From positions 434,001 to 498,000 of the forward strand of contig CP152408.1 in the NCBI GenBank assembly GCA_038961845.1: 64,000 bases of DNA, written 5' to 3'. The notes under the pieces were generated by a model. That model worked only from the letters and a program-made list of their open reading frames with translations, was not told the origin of the DNA and ran no database searches. Position numbers and translations under genes: made by a program. This document shows positions 53,122 to 62,178 of this stretch, in pieces. This DNA is from Xylophilus sp. GW821-FHT01B05. Lineage in GTDB: Bacteria; Pseudomonadota; Gammaproteobacteria; Burkholderiales; Burkholderiaceae_C. Each line of letters begins with the position of its first letter. The stretch's first letter is position 1.

Positions 53122-54042
53122 TCAATAAAGCTCGGGTACGTACATCTCGGCAGGGACGGGCCGGCGCAGATAGTCCGCATGGCGCACCCGCGTGGGCAAC
53201 TCCACCGTGGGGTGCTCGGTCTCGCGGTAGGGCAACTGCGCCAGCAGGTGCGAGATGCAGTTGAGGCGCGCCTTCTTCTTGTCCACCGCCTGCACCACCC
53301 ACCAGGGCGAGTCGGGCGTGTGGGTGCGCTCCAGCATGGTTTCCTTGGCGCGGGTGTATTCCTCCCACAGTCGGCGTGACTCCAGGTCCATGGGGCTCAG
53401 CTTCCACTGCTTGAGCGGGTCATGGATGCGGCCGAGGAAGCGCAGGTGCTGCTCTTCGTCGGTGATGGAGAACCAGTACTTCAGCAGCACGATGCCGGAG
53501 CGCATCAGCATGCGCTCGAAGTCGGGCACGCTGCGAAAGAATTCCTCGTACTCGGCATCGGTGCAAAAGCCCATCACGCGCTCGACGCCGGCGCGGTTGT
53601 ACCAGCTGCGGTCAAACAGCACGATCTCGCCGCCGGCCGGCAGGTGCGACACATAGCGCTGGAAGTACCACTGCGTGCGCTCGCGGTCGTTGGGCGCGGG
53701 CAGCGCCGCCACGCGGCAGATGCGCGGGTTGAGGCGTTGCGTGATGCGCTTGATGACGCCGCCCTTGCCGGCAGCGTCGCGGCCCTCGAACAGCACCACC
53801 ACCTTCTGGCCGGTGTGCTGCACCCAGTCCTGCAGCTTGACCAGCTCGCCCTGCAGCCGGAACAGCTCGCGGAAGTAGCTGCGGCGCGCCAGCGCGTCGG
53901 CGTCGCTGGCCGCTTCGTTGCCGGGGGCGAAGCTGCGGTCGTCCATCTCCAGCTCCAGCTCTTCGTCAAAGCCGTCCATCAGGTCGGCCTCGAAGCGGCG
54001 CAGCACGTCGGCATGCAGGTCAGTGGCGGGGGAGAAGGTCAT
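53122..54042 (-). CDS. ppk2: Polyphosphate kinase 2
   Basis: A 306-residue PPK2 that moves phosphate between polyphosphate and nucleotides. Walker A lies in FEGRDAAGKGG (about residues 85-95), 'QWYFQRYVSHLPAGGEIVLFDRSWYNRAGVERVMGF' carries the Walker B Asp, and 'LLKYWFSITDEEQHLRFLGRIHDPLKQWKLSPMD' contains the lid. Length and the N-terminal extension fit class I. The ATG at 54042 is chosen over one 14 codons upstream because GGTGA sits before it and the family begins near there. Confidence 0.93.
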   Translation of the reverse strand: MTFSPATDLHADVLRRFEADLMDGFDEELELEMDDRSFAPGNEAASDADALARRSYFRELFRLQGELVKLQDWVQHTGQKVVVLFEGRDAAGKGGVIKRITQRLNPRICRVAALPAPNDRERTQWYFQRYVSHLPAGGEIVLFDRSWYNRAGVERVMGFCTDAEYEEFFRSVPDFERMLMRSGIVLLKYWFSITDEEQHLRFLGRIHDPLKQWKLSPMDLESRRLWEEYTRAKETMLERTHTPDSPWWVVQAVDKKKARLNCISHLLAQLPYRETEHPTVELPTRVRHADYLRRPVPAEMYVPELY

Positions 54043-54114
54043 GGGGTCACCGCAGGCGCAAAAACGCGATGCTGCCGCCTGCATGTGGCAGGCGTGTGAC
54101 AGGCCGCGCCGCGC

Positions 54115-55128
54115 CTATTCGAGCTTGGCGCCCGACTGCCGCACCAGCTGTTCCCACACCGGCAGCTCGGCCTGGTAGGCCGCGGCAAACTGCTGCGGCG
54201 TGTTGGCGCGGCGCTCGAAGCCCATGGCGGCGATGCGCGCCGCCACGTCGGGCTGCTCGCTGGCCAGGCGGACTTCGTCGGCCCAGCGCTGCACCACCGG
54301 GGCCGGGGTGGCGGCGGGGGCGGCCAGGGCCAGCCAGCCGGTCAGGCGGTAGGCCGGGTCGGTCAGGCCCTGTTCGGCCAGCGTGGGCACCTGCGGCATG
54401 GTCGACAGGCGGCGCTCGCCGGTCGCGCCAATGGCCTTGATGCGGCCGGCCTCGATGTAGGGCCTGGCCTGCAGCACGCTGGCATAGGCCATCGGGATCT
54501 GGCCGGCGACCAGGTCTTGCATCATCGGCGCCTCGCCCTTGTAGGCGATGTGGGTCATGTCGGCCTGCTGGGCCACGCTCATGTGCGCGCCGGCCAGATG
54601 CGGGTAGGCGCCCACGCCCCAGGAGCCGTAGCTCAGCTTGCCCTTGTTCGCCTTCACGTAGGCCAGCAGCTCGGGGCCGGTGTTTGCCGGCACGTTTGGG
54701 TGCACCACCAGCAGCACCGGGCCCATCGCGATCTGGGTGACCATGACCAGGTCGCGGCGCGGGTCGTAGGGCAGCTTGTCGTACAGGTAGATGTTGGTCA
54801 GCAGCGACTGGCTGAGCGTCAGCACCACGGTATGGCCGTCGGGTACGGCCTTGGCCACCGTGTCGGTACCCAGGATGGCGGAGGCGCCGGGCTTGTTGTC
54901 GACCACCACCGGCTGGCCCAGGCGCGGCGCGATTTTCTCGGCCAGCACCCGGGCCAGGATGTCGGTGGCGCCGCCGGCTGGGTAGGGCACGACGATGCGC
55001 AGCGGCCGGCTGGGGAAGGGCGCTGCGGTTGCGGCCGTCTGGGCGCCGGCCCAGGGCGCGGCAAGCAGCGCCGGCAGGGCGCCGAGCATGCGGCGGCGGG
55101 CAATGCCGCGGGTGGGCGTAGGGGTCAT
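54115..55128 (-). CDS. Bug/TctC-family substrate-binding protein
   Basis: A 337-residue Bug protein with a twin-arginine-like leader (RGIARRRMLGALPALLAAPWAGAQ), 'FPSRPLRIVVPYPAGGATDILARVLAEKIA', 'VVVDNKPGASAILGTDTVAKA' and 'MTHIAYKGEAPMMQDLVAGQIPMAY'. GGAGA lies nine bases before the ATG. It stands alone, 72 bp upstream of ppk2 on the same strand; the ligand is unknown. Confidence 0.88.
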   Translation of the reverse strand: MTPTPTRGIARRRMLGALPALLAAPWAGAQTAATAAPFPSRPLRIVVPYPAGGATDILARVLAEKIAPRLGQPVVVDNKPGASAILGTDTVAKAVPDGHTVVLTLSQSLLTNIYLYDKLPYDPRRDLVMVTQIAMGPVLLVVHPNVPANTGPELLAYVKANKGKLSYGSWGVGAYPHLAGAHMSVAQQADMTHIAYKGEAPMMQDLVAGQIPMAYASVLQARPYIEAGRIKAIGATGERRLSTMPQVPTLAEQGLTDPAYRLTGWLALAAPAATPAPVVQRWADEVRLASEQPDVAARIAAMGFERRANTPQQFAAAYQAELPVWEQLVRQSGAKLE

Positions 55129-55294
55129 GGCGCTTGTCTCCGTTGTTGTGATGCGTGAGCCAGGCCATTCTTGAAAATCGGCATGGCCGCTGCTGTCGCC
55201 TCGGCTACACAGGCCCTGCACCGCGCAGGGGTTTGGCTGCGGCGGAAACAGCCGGCGCTTCGACCGCTATCCCGCGCCGAGCGAAAATCCCCCC

Positions 55295-55591
55295 ATGCAG
55301 CATCCGCCACCGCCACCGCCACCTCAACAGCGCCACAACCCCTTGCACGGGCTGACGCTCGAAGCCATCGTCACCGCGCTCGCCGACCACTACGGCTGGG
55401 ACGAGCTGGGCCAGCAGATCCCGATCCGCTGCTTTACCTTCGACCCCAGCGTGGGCTCCAGCCTCAAGTTTCTGCGCAAGACGCCCTGGGCGCGCGAGAA
55501 GGTCGAGAGCCTCTACCTGTTCATGCTGCGCGACATCCGGCGCCAGGCCGAGGCCGACCGTGCGCAGCGCGGCGGCCCGGCCGACACCTGA
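55295..55591 (+). CDS. VF530 / DUF2132 family small protein
   Basis: A 98-residue protein with a proline-rich start ([15 protein letters not shown]) and the compact conserved VF530 domain ('[33 protein letters not shown]', '[26 protein letters not shown]'). A solved Vibrio homologue suggested a nucleic-acid-binding helical fold; the biological role is unknown. Its start is supported by the domain boundary rather than by a strong ribosome-binding site. Confidence 0.85.
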   Translation: MQHPPPPPPPQQRHNPLHGLTLEAIVTALADHYGWDELGQQIPIRCFTFDPSVGSSLKFLRKTPWAREKVESLYLFMLRDIRRQAEADRAQRGGPADT

Positions 55592-55612
55592 ATACCTGAC
55601 CAAGAATCCATC

Positions 55613-56017
55613 ATGAAAATCTCCGTGAACCCGTCAGCTTCTTGGGCCGCACTCGGCGCCTTGGCGCTGGCCGCGCTGCTGGGCGGATGTGCCGCCACGC
55701 CGCCCGCCGGGCCTGCCGCCGCTCAGGCCTCGGCCCAGCGCCACTTCGACCCGGTGACCGGCATCGAATCCGTCGCGCCGTTCTACCCTGCAGAGTCCCG
55801 GCGCAGGGGCGAACAGGGCCGGGTGCTGATGCGGGTACAGGTGGGGCCGGGCGGGCAGGCCGCGCAGGTCGAACTGCTGCAGTCCAGCGGCTTTCCCCTG
55901 CTGGACGCTGCGGCGATCGATTGCGTGCGGCAATGGCGGTTCTTGCCAACCGCGGCAGCTCCGGCGCCCGCAGGCAGCTGGCGCGAAGTGCCGCTGACCT
56001 TTACGCTGCAGCGCTGA
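55613..56017 (+). CDS. TonB C-terminal domain lipoprotein
   Basis: A 134-residue protein with a lipoprotein signal (lipobox LLGGC, Cys26) followed by a TonB-like C-terminal domain: 'VAPFYPAESRRRGEQGRVLMRVQVGPGGQAAQVELLQSSGFPLLDAAAIDCVRQWRF'. Classical TonB has an N-terminal membrane helix and a long Pro-rich spacer; both are absent, so this is a lipid-anchored TonB-domain protein and probably not an energy transducer. No ExbBD genes are near. Confidence 0.83.
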   Translation: MKISVNPSASWAALGALALAALLGGCAATPPAGPAAAQASAQRHFDPVTGIESVAPFYPAESRRRGEQGRVLMRVQVGPGGQAAQVELLQSSGFPLLDAAAIDCVRQWRFLPTAAAPAPAGSWREVPLTFTLQR

Positions 56018-56060
56018 CGCCACGCAGCCGCCATGCGGCTGTCACCGTTTTGTCATCCGT

Positions 56061-57164
56061 GTGTCGCACGATGTGCGGTTGCCTCGTGCTGCCACCGTGC
56101 CCCCTGTCTCTCTTCCTCCTGCCGACCCTTCGGCCCCCGTCTACGGCGCAGACAGCGCCGGGCTGATCTGCGGCTTTCGCTTCGCGCCCGGTGCGCCGGT
56201 GCAGGAGATCGACTCGGCTGCGGCCGCTGAATGGCTCGCCGCCCGCGCGCGGCCCGCACCCGGTGGCGGCCCTGTGCCTGCCGGCCACGGCGACGCCAGC
56301 TTTGTCTGGCTGCACTTCAACCTGGCCCACGCCGCGGCAGAGCGCTGGCTGCAGCGCCACGCGGATCTGTCAGACACCTTCTACGAAGCCCTGCGCGACG
56401 GCCTGCATTCCACCCGCATCGAGCGCGCCGACGACGCGCTGGTGGCGGTGGTCAATGACGTGCATTTCGACTTTTCGTTTGAGCCATCCGACCTGTCCAC
56501 GCTCTGGGTCAGCGTGGAGCAGCACCTGGTGGTGACGGCGCGGCACCGGCCGCTGCGCGCCGTCGATCAACTGCGCCTGGCCACCAAAGGCGGCGAGGCG
56601 CTGCAGTCCAGCGCCGAGCTGCTGGAGCGCCTGCTGCGCGCGCAGGCCGACGTGCTGGTGGAGATCGTGCGCGGCGTCACCCAGCGCATCGACCAGATCG
56701 AGGACGAGCTGCTGGCTGGCCGCCTGGTCTTCAAGCGCGCCAAGCTGGGCGTGCTGCGCCGGCTGCTGGTGCGCCTGCAGCGCCTGCTGGCGCCCGAGCC
56801 GGCGGCGCTGTTCCGCCTGCTGCAACATCCGCCCGACTGGCTGGACGAAGAGGGCGTGCAGGGCCTGCGCGAATCGAGCGAGGAGTTCTCGGTGGTGCTG
56901 CGCGACATGTCTGCGCTGCAAGAGCGCATCAAGCTGCTGCAGGAAGAAATAGCCGCTGGCGTGAACGAGGACAACAACCGCAGCCTGTTCGTGCTGACGG
57001 TGGTAACGGTGCTGGCCCTGCCGATCAACATCCTGGCCGGGCTGTTTGGCATGAACGTGGGCGGCATTCCGCTGGCCGAGCACCCCCATGGTTTCTGGAT
57101 CGTGATTGCCATCGTCGCCAGCTTTACGGCGGTGGCTGCGTGGTTCGCGTTTCGCAAGAAATAG
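56061..57164 (+). CDS. CorA-family metal ion transporter (ZntB-like)
   Basis: A 367-residue CorA-superfamily protein: large N-terminal cytoplasmic domain, long helix with 'GVTQRIDQIEDELLAGR' and 'LQERIKLLQEEIAAGVNEDNNRSLFVLTVVTVLALPINILAGLFGMNVGGIP', containing the pore GMN motif (about residue 330), and a second membrane helix near the C-terminus. ZntB members transport Zn2+, CorA members Mg2+; the sequence 'SFVWLHFNLAHAAAERWLQ' at the start favours the ZntB group. The start codon appears to be GTG at 56061, with GTG at 56097 as an alternative; no ATG is suitable. Confidence 0.87.
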   Translation: MSHDVRLPRAATVPPVSLPPADPSAPVYGADSAGLICGFRFAPGAPVQEIDSAAAAEWLAARARPAPGGGPVPAGHGDASFVWLHFNLAHAAAERWLQRHADLSDTFYEALRDGLHSTRIERADDALVAVVNDVHFDFSFEPSDLSTLWVSVEQHLVVTARHRPLRAVDQLRLATKGGEALQSSAELLERLLRAQADVLVEIVRGVTQRIDQIEDELLAGRLVFKRAKLGVLRRLLVRLQRLLAPEPAALFRLLQHPPDWLDEEGVQGLRESSEEFSVVLRDMSALQERIKLLQEEIAAGVNEDNNRSLFVLTVVTVLALPINILAGLFGMNVGGIPLAEHPHGFWIVIAIVASFTAVAAWFAFRKK

Positions 57165-57212
57165 CCAGTACGGCGTCTGCGGCCAGAAATAAAAATATAG
57201 CGCCTTCCCCTG

Positions 57213-57260
57213 GTGTTTACTGGGTTTCAGGTACTTATGTTCATGAAATTCAGTAAACAC
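57213..57260. terminator. Hairpin between convergent genes, probable bidirectional terminator
   Basis: Perfect 10-base arms GTGTTTACTG (57213-57222) and CAGTAAACAC (57251-57260), with an inner GTTTCA/TGAAAT stem. It is flanked by 'aaaaatatagcgcc' and an AT-rich CTATTAAATTAATAG palindrome related to the tails of the other hairpin repeats. It separates the transporter gene from the convergent MocR gene. Confidence 0.65.
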
Positions 57261-57293
57261 ACCGGCTATCAGCTATTAAATTAATAGTAACAA

Positions 57294-58691
57294 CTACACC
57301 GTCGAATGCGGATGGTGCGGGTGCTCCAGCGTGTCGGCGATCAGGCGCAGCATCCGTTCGCAGTCGGCGCGGCTGCTGGGGCCGCCCAGGCAGATGCGTA
57401 CTGCGTCGGGCGGGTTGCCGTCGGTGGAGAAGGCGGCGCTGGCGACCACGCCTGCGCCCTGGGTGCGCAGGTAGAGCGCAAATTCGACCATGCTCCAGGC
57501 GGAGGCCAGCGGCAGCCACAAATGAAAACCCTCGGGCTGGGCCAGCACCGGGTGGCCGGCCAGGTGGCGCGCGGCCAGCGCCTGGCGCGCCATGGATTCA
57601 GCGCGCACGGCGGCCAGCATGGCGTCTGCCGTGCCGTCTTCTATCCAGGTGGTGGCCAGCGCATTGGTCACGGGCGATGCCATCACCGTGGTGGCGCGCA
57701 TGGCGCCGGCCAGCCGCTGCGCGGCGCGCGCATGCGGCGCGTGGACATAGGCGGTGCGCAGGCCCGCGCCCAGGCATTTCGACAAGCCGGTGACGTAGTA
57801 GGTAAGCCCGGGCGCGAGTGCGCTCAGTGACTGCGGCGTTTGCCGCGGCAGCATGCCGTAGGCGTCGTCTTCGATGATGGGGATGCTGTAGCGCAGCGCG
57901 ATGTCGGCCAGCGCCTCGCGCCGCGCGCGGCTGACCGTGGCGGTGGTGGGGTTGAGCAGGGTCGGGTTGCAGTACAGCGCCTTGGGCGCCAGGGTGCGGC
58001 AGGCGTGCTCGAACACATCCGGGTCAGGCCCCTCGTCGTCCAGCGGCAGCGCGTGCAGCTGTATGCCCAACTGCGCGGCGATGGCCTTGATGCCGGGGTA
58101 GGTCAGCGCCTCTACGCAGACCAGCTCGCCCGGCCGCGCCAATAGCGAGAACAGCGCGGTCAGCACGCCGTGGATGCCGGGGCAGACCAGCACCCGGTCG
58201 GCCTGCTGCGCCTGCGCCGCCGGCAGGGTGCGCGCCAGCCAGCGCATGGCGGCCTCGCGGTCGCGCGGGGTGCCGCCAAAGTCCTGGTAGCGCATCAGCT
58301 CGTACGGGTCGGTGTTGGCCAGCAGGCGCGCCGCGCTCTCGCGCATGCCGGCCAGCAAGCGGGCGTCTTGCGGCTCGGGCGGCAGGTTCATGGTCATCTC
58401 GGCGCCGCTGCCGCCGCGCAGCGGCAGGGCCGGGTTGCCGCCGCGCACATAGGTGCCCAGGCCGGCGTGCGAGTCGATCAGCCCGCGCTTGCGCGCCTCG
58501 GCATAGCCGCGCGCCACGGTTGTGTAGTTCAGGCCCAGGTCGCCGGCCAGATCGCGCAGCGTGGGCAGGCGGTCGCGCGTGGCCAGGCGGCCGGTGCGCA
58601 CGTCCTCGGCGATCAGGTCGGCCAGCAGCAGGTAGGCCGGCTTGGGGCTGGCCTGCAGGCGCTGGCCCCATTGGGCGGTGATCTTGTTCAT
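57294..58691 (-). CDS. MocR-type (GntR-aminotransferase) regulator, probable regulator of the Nit1C cluster
   Basis: A 465-residue fusion of a GntR winged helix (residues about 20-85: 'YLLLADLIAEDVRTGRLATRDRLPTLRDLAGDLGLNYTTVARGYAEARKRGLI') and a class-I aminotransferase domain. PLP Lys is in VTGLSKCLGAGLR; 'YCNPTLLNPTTATVS' and 'IIEDDAYGML' are typical. Such proteins sense amino acids or pyridoxal derivatives and act as regulators. It is divergent from the nitrilase cluster with 314 bp between the starts. That gap holds five TTGATYGC boxes in repeats, as expected for MocR proteins, which bind direct repeats. Confidence 0.88.
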   Translation of the reverse strand: MNKITAQWGQRLQASPKPAYLLLADLIAEDVRTGRLATRDRLPTLRDLAGDLGLNYTTVARGYAEARKRGLIDSHAGLGTYVRGGNPALPLRGGSGAEMTMNLPPEPQDARLLAGMRESAARLLANTDPYELMRYQDFGGTPRDREAAMRWLARTLPAAQAQQADRVLVCPGIHGVLTALFSLLARPGELVCVEALTYPGIKAIAAQLGIQLHALPLDDEGPDPDVFEHACRTLAPKALYCNPTLLNPTTATVSRARREALADIALRYSIPIIEDDAYGMLPRQTPQSLSALAPGLTYYVTGLSKCLGAGLRTAYVHAPHARAAQRLAGAMRATTVMASPVTNALATTWIEDGTADAMLAAVRAESMARQALAARHLAGHPVLAQPEGFHLWLPLASAWSMVEFALYLRTQGAGVVASAAFSTDGNPPDAVRICLGGPSSRADCERMLRLIADTLEHPHHPHSTV

Positions 58692-58694
58692 GGC

Positions 58695-58912
58695 TTGATT
58701 GCATCCATTGATCGCATTCGGGTGCCATGGTGCGTGCAGAAAGCGTGCCCGACCCGTGCATGGCCCTGGTGCGCAGAAAGCGATTTATCGGGTGCATTGA
58801 TCGCATCCTGCGGGCATCTTGATGGTGCGGCCGCTGTCTGGCTGGCCCGGCCTGTGACACGGTAAATCAGCCGCCAGCACGCGCCGGTGCTGCTTGATCG
58901 CAGCTTGATCGC
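58695..58912. promoter_or_regulatory. Cluster of TTGATCGC boxes in the MocR-Nit1C divergent promoter
   Basis: TTGATTGC at 58695-58702 and TTGATCGC at 58708-58715, 58797-58804, 58894-58901 and 58905-58912. The first pair is 13 bp apart and the last pair 11 bp apart (about one helical turn). The longer CATTGATCGCAT occurs twice, at 58706 and 58795. The rest of the 314-bp interval contains no gene I can support. Confidence 0.68.
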
Positions 58913-59005
58913 GCGAATGGCCGCGCGCCCGGCATATCGCATGCACTGCAGTTGGCGTGACGGCCAGCGCGCCGCACGCCATTCACCACCACACGGAGTT
59001 GCACC

Positions 59006-59488
59006 ATGCCCCAAGTCACCAAGCCCGCGAACCAGAAAGGCGACGTCCTTGTCGACTACGAACAAAAGGTGTTCGAAGACGTCAAGGCCGACCCCGGCGA
59101 GAAGGCGCTGGTCACCTTCCACACCGTGGCCTTCGAGGGCTCGATCGGCTTCGTCAACCTGCTGCAGGCCACGCGCCTGAAGCGCAAGGGCTACGACACC
59201 TCGGTGCTGCTCTACGGCCCGGGCGTGACGCTGGGCGTGCAGCGCGGTTTCCCCACGCTGGGCGACGAGGCCTTTCCCGGCCACCAGAACTTCAACAACC
59301 AGATCACCAAGTTCATGGCCGAAGGCGGCAAGGTCTACGCCTGCCGCTTCGCGCTGCAGGCGCTGTATGGCCATGGCGAGGGCGCGCTGATCCCGGGCAT
59401 CACGCCGATCAACCCGCTCGATGTGCTGGACCTGGTGCTGCTGCACAAGAAGGCCGGCGCCGTCATCCTCGACACCTGGACGCTATGA
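59006..59488 (+). CDS. MSMEG_0572/Sll0783-family nitrogen-starvation response protein (Nit1C)
   Basis: A 160-residue DsrE-like protein of the Nit1C cluster: '[44 protein letters not shown]', '[39 protein letters not shown]', '[16 protein letters not shown]'. It is the usual first gene of this conserved set and is always found beside the nitrilase; its biochemical role is unknown. The ATG follows 'ggagttgcacc'. It overlaps the nitrilase start by ATGA. Confidence 0.88.
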   Translation: MPQVTKPANQKGDVLVDYEQKVFEDVKADPGEKALVTFHTVAFEGSIGFVNLLQATRLKRKGYDTSVLLYGPGVTLGVQRGFPTLGDEAFPGHQNFNNQITKFMAEGGKVYACRFALQALYGHGEGALIPGITPINPLDVLDLVLLHKKAGAVILDTWTL

Positions 59489-60558
59489 GAACCGTGCGCG
59501 CCGCTGCGATCCAGATCGCACCTGATTTCGACGACCCCGACGGCACCTTGAACAAGGTGTGCGAGGCCATCGACCGCGCGGCCGCGCAGGGCGCGCAGAT
59601 CGCGGTCTTCCCCGAGACCTTCGTGCCCTATTACCCGTACTTCTCGTTCGTGCTGCCGCCGGTGCTGCAAGGCGCGCCGCATCTGCGGCTGTACGAGCGC
59701 GCGGTACAGGTGCCGGGCCCGGTGACCGCTGCGGTGGGCGAGCGCGCCAGGGCACGCGGCATGGTGGTGGTGCTGGGCGTGAACGAGCGCGACCACGGCA
59801 GCCTCTACAACACGCAACTGGTGTTTGACGCCGATGGCACGCTGGTGCAGAAGCGCCGCAAGATCACGCCCACCTACCACGAGCGAATGATCTGGGGCCA
59901 GGGCGATGCCGCCGGCATCCAGGTGGTGGATACGCGCGTGGGCCGCGTCGGCGCGCTGGCCTGCTGGGAGCACTACAACCCGCTGGCGCGCTATCGGCTG
60001 ATGACCCAGCACGAAGAGATCCACTGCGCGCAGTTCCCCGGCTCACTGGTCGGGCCGATATTTGCCGAGCAGATGGAGGTCACCATCCGCCATCACGCGC
60101 TGGAGTCCGGCTGCTTTGTGGTCAACGCCACGGGCTGGCTGAGCGACGCGCAGATCGCCTCGGTCACGCCCGACCCGGCCTTGCAGAAGGCCCTGCGCGG
60201 CGGCTGCCACACGGCCATCATTTCGCCCGAGGGCAAGCACCTGGCGCCGCCGCTGACCGAAGGCGAAGGCATGGTCATCGCCGACCTCGACATGGCCCTC
60301 ATCACCAAGCGCAAACGCATGATGGATTCGGTCGGCCACTACGCCCGGCCCGAGCTGCTGTCGCTCGCCGTCAACGAGCGGCCAGCCGCCACCAGCATGC
60401 CCATGCCGCAAGCGCTGCCCGCATCCGAATCCCCCAGGAGCCACGACCATGAGCACCACCACGACGACCGCACTGCCGCAGCCACCATCGCAGTCAGAGG
60501 CCCTCTCCAGCCGGCAGCTGATGACCGAGTTGCAATCCTCCGGCCTGCGGCTGCTTGA
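59485..60558 (+). CDS. nitC: Nitrilase of the Nit1C cluster (Nit6803 type)
   Basis: A 357-residue nitrilase that hydrolyses nitriles to acids and ammonia. The catalytic triad is visible: Glu44 ([12 protein letters not shown]), Lys126 ([12 protein letters not shown]) and Cys160 ([13 protein letters not shown]). In some pseudomonads this cluster is required for growth on cyanide as nitrogen source. The C-terminus is extended by a His/Asp-rich tail ([10 protein letters not shown]...) of which the last 36 codons overlap the start of the radical SAM gene by 110 bp; no earlier stop exists in frame. Confidence 0.92.
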   Translation: MRTVRAAAIQIAPDFDDPDGTLNKVCEAIDRAAAQGAQIAVFPETFVPYYPYFSFVLPPVLQGAPHLRLYERAVQVPGPVTAAVGERARARGMVVVLGVNERDHGSLYNTQLVFDADGTLVQKRRKITPTYHERMIWGQGDAAGIQVVDTRVGRVGALACWEHYNPLARYRLMTQHEEIHCAQFPGSLVGPIFAEQMEVTIRHHALESGCFVVNATGWLSDAQIASVTPDPALQKALRGGCHTAIISPEGKHLAPPLTEGEGMVIADLDMALITKRKRMMDSVGHYARPELLSLAVNERPAATSMPMPQALPASESPRSHDHEHHHDDRTAAATIAVRGPLQPAADDRVAILRPAAA

Positions 60559-61591
60559 TACCGGCGCCGGCGCGGCCAGCCGCCGTGGCGGCGCGGGGCC
60601 GTCCGACCACAAGGCGGTGACGGTGGACGGCCACACCATCATGGTCCCGGTGCACACCGCCAGCGCGTGGAATTCGCCCTACGTGGCGCAGCCGCCCGAT
60701 GCGCTGGGGCGCAGCACCATCCTGCGCGGCAGCATCCCGATCGCACGTATTGAATTCCCCAAGCAGCCGCGCTTCTACGCCATGCAGACGCTGGAGGGCG
60801 TGCCCTATTCGCACATCGCCACGCTGCATGGCTCGGATGTGCTGGCCACCACCGTGCTGCAGACCTGTATACGCTACGAGAGCCGCAAGAAGACCTGCCA
60901 GTTCTGCGCCATAGGCCAGTCGCTTGCGGCCGGCCGCACCATTGCGCGCAAAACGCCCGAGCAACTGGCCGAGGTGGCGCGCGCCGCAGTGCTGCTGGAT
61001 GGCGTCAAGCACATGGTGCTGACCACCGGCACGCCCAACGCCACCGATCGCGGCGCTGCCATCCTGTGCGAGAGCGCCTTTGCCATCAAGGCGGCGGTCA
61101 ACATCCCCATCCAGGGCCAGTGCGAGCCGCCCGACGACGACCGCTGGTTTGGCCGCATGCAGGCGGCAGGCATAGACACCCTGGGCATGCACCTGGAGGC
61201 AGTCACGCCCGAGGTGCGCGCGCGCATCATGCCGGGCAAGGCCAGCGTGCCGCTGTCGCGCTACATGGCGGCTTTTGAGGCAGCGGTGCGCGTGTTTGGC
61301 CGTGGCCAGGTCAGCACCTACATCCTGGCCGGCCTGGGCGACACGCGCGAGGCCATTCTGCAGATCAGCGAGCAGCTGCTGGCGCTGGGCGTCTACCCCT
61401 TTGTCGTGCCCTTCGTGCCCATCAGCGGCACGCCGCTGGAGAGCCACCCCGCGCCCTCGGCCGACTTCATGCGCGGCCTGCTGCAGCCGCTGGGCGCCAT
61501 GGTGGCGGCCGCCGGCCTGCGCTCGGGCGACATCAAGGCCGGCTGCGGCAAATGCGGCGCCTGCTCCACCTTGTCGGTCTACGAAAGCTGA
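60449..61591 (+). CDS. MSMEG_0568-family radical SAM protein (Nit1C)
   Basis: A 380-residue radical SAM-like protein of the Nit1C set. The cysteines that should hold the [4Fe-4S] cluster are Cys140, Cys150 and Cys153 (CX9CX2C in [14 protein letters not shown]) instead of the canonical CX3CX2C. A second Cys motif CGKCGAC ends the protein. '[15 protein letters not shown]', '[10 protein letters not shown]' and '[24 protein letters not shown]' are family-typical. AGGAG lies ten bases before the ATG, inside the nitrilase gene. The reaction is unknown. Confidence 0.88.
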   Translation: MSTTTTTALPQPPSQSEALSSRQLMTELQSSGLRLLDTGAGAASRRGGAGPSDHKAVTVDGHTIMVPVHTASAWNSPYVAQPPDALGRSTILRGSIPIARIEFPKQPRFYAMQTLEGVPYSHIATLHGSDVLATTVLQTCIRYESRKKTCQFCAIGQSLAAGRTIARKTPEQLAEVARAAVLLDGVKHMVLTTGTPNATDRGAAILCESAFAIKAAVNIPIQGQCEPPDDDRWFGRMQAAGIDTLGMHLEAVTPEVRARIMPGKASVPLSRYMAAFEAAVRVFGRGQVSTYILAGLGDTREAILQISEQLLALGVYPFVVPFVPISGTPLESHPAPSADFMRGLLQPLGAMVAAAGLRSGDIKAGCGKCGACSTLSVYES

Positions 61592-61593
61592 GC

Positions 61594-62178
61594 ATGTCCA
61601 CCACCCTTGCCGCGCCGCCCGTAGCCGAACGCTTCTGCGATCTGCCGCTGGCCTTCATGCCCTGCGAATTCCGCATCAAGTGGGCCAGCGCCGACTGGGA
61701 GCGCGAGCAGGCCCAGCGCCTGCGCCGTGCCGTGTTCTGCGTCGAGCAGGGCATCTTCCCCGGCGATGACCGCGACGCCATCGATGCGCATGCGCAGCCG
61801 CTGGTGGCGTTGTCCTGCGTGGCCGGCATGCCGGACCAGGTGGTGGGCACGGTGCGCATCCATGCCGATGCAGAAGAGGCCGGATGCTGGTGGGGCTCGC
61901 GGCTGGCGGTGCACCCGTCGTTTCGGCTGCAGGCGCGGCTGGCCTCGACGTTGATCGCGCTGGCCGTGCGCAGCGCGCATGCCTGCGGCAGCCGGCGCTT
62001 CCTGGCCCATGTGCAGCAGCAGAACGTGCCGCTGTTCCAGCGCCTGCACTGGCAGCCGCTGGGCGAAGAAACACTGCATGGCCGCCCGCACATGCGCATG
62101 CAGGCGGACCTGGATTTCTACCCGCCCTGCCATGACCCGATTGCGGGCCTGGCCGCGCATGCAGGAGGCCGGACATGA
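61594..62178 (+). CDS. MSMEG_0567/Sll0786-family N-acetyltransferase (Nit1C)
   Basis: A 194-residue GNAT-fold protein ('IKWASADWEREQAQRLRRAVFCVEQGIFPGDDRD', 'QVVGTVRIHADAEEAGCWWGSRLAVHPSFRLQARLASTLIALAV'). It belongs to the nitrogen-starvation acetyltransferase group that always accompanies this nitrilase. The start lies two bases after the radical SAM stop, and the stop overlaps the next gene (ATGA). The substrate is unknown. Confidence 0.88.
   Translation: MSTTLAAPPVAERFCDLPLAFMPCEFRIKWASADWEREQAQRLRRAVFCVEQGIFPGDDRDAIDAHAQPLVALSCVAGMPDQVVGTVRIHADAEEAGCWWGSRLAVHPSFRLQARLASTLIALAVRSAHACGSRRFLAHVQQQNVPLFQRLHWQPLGEETLHGRPHMRMQADLDFYPPCHDPIAGLAAHAGGRT

Noticed and set aside
55613-56017. True TonB energy transducer
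   Set aside because: It has a lipobox instead of a membrane helix, no Pro-rich spacer and no exbBD nearby, so it is called a TonB-domain lipoprotein only.
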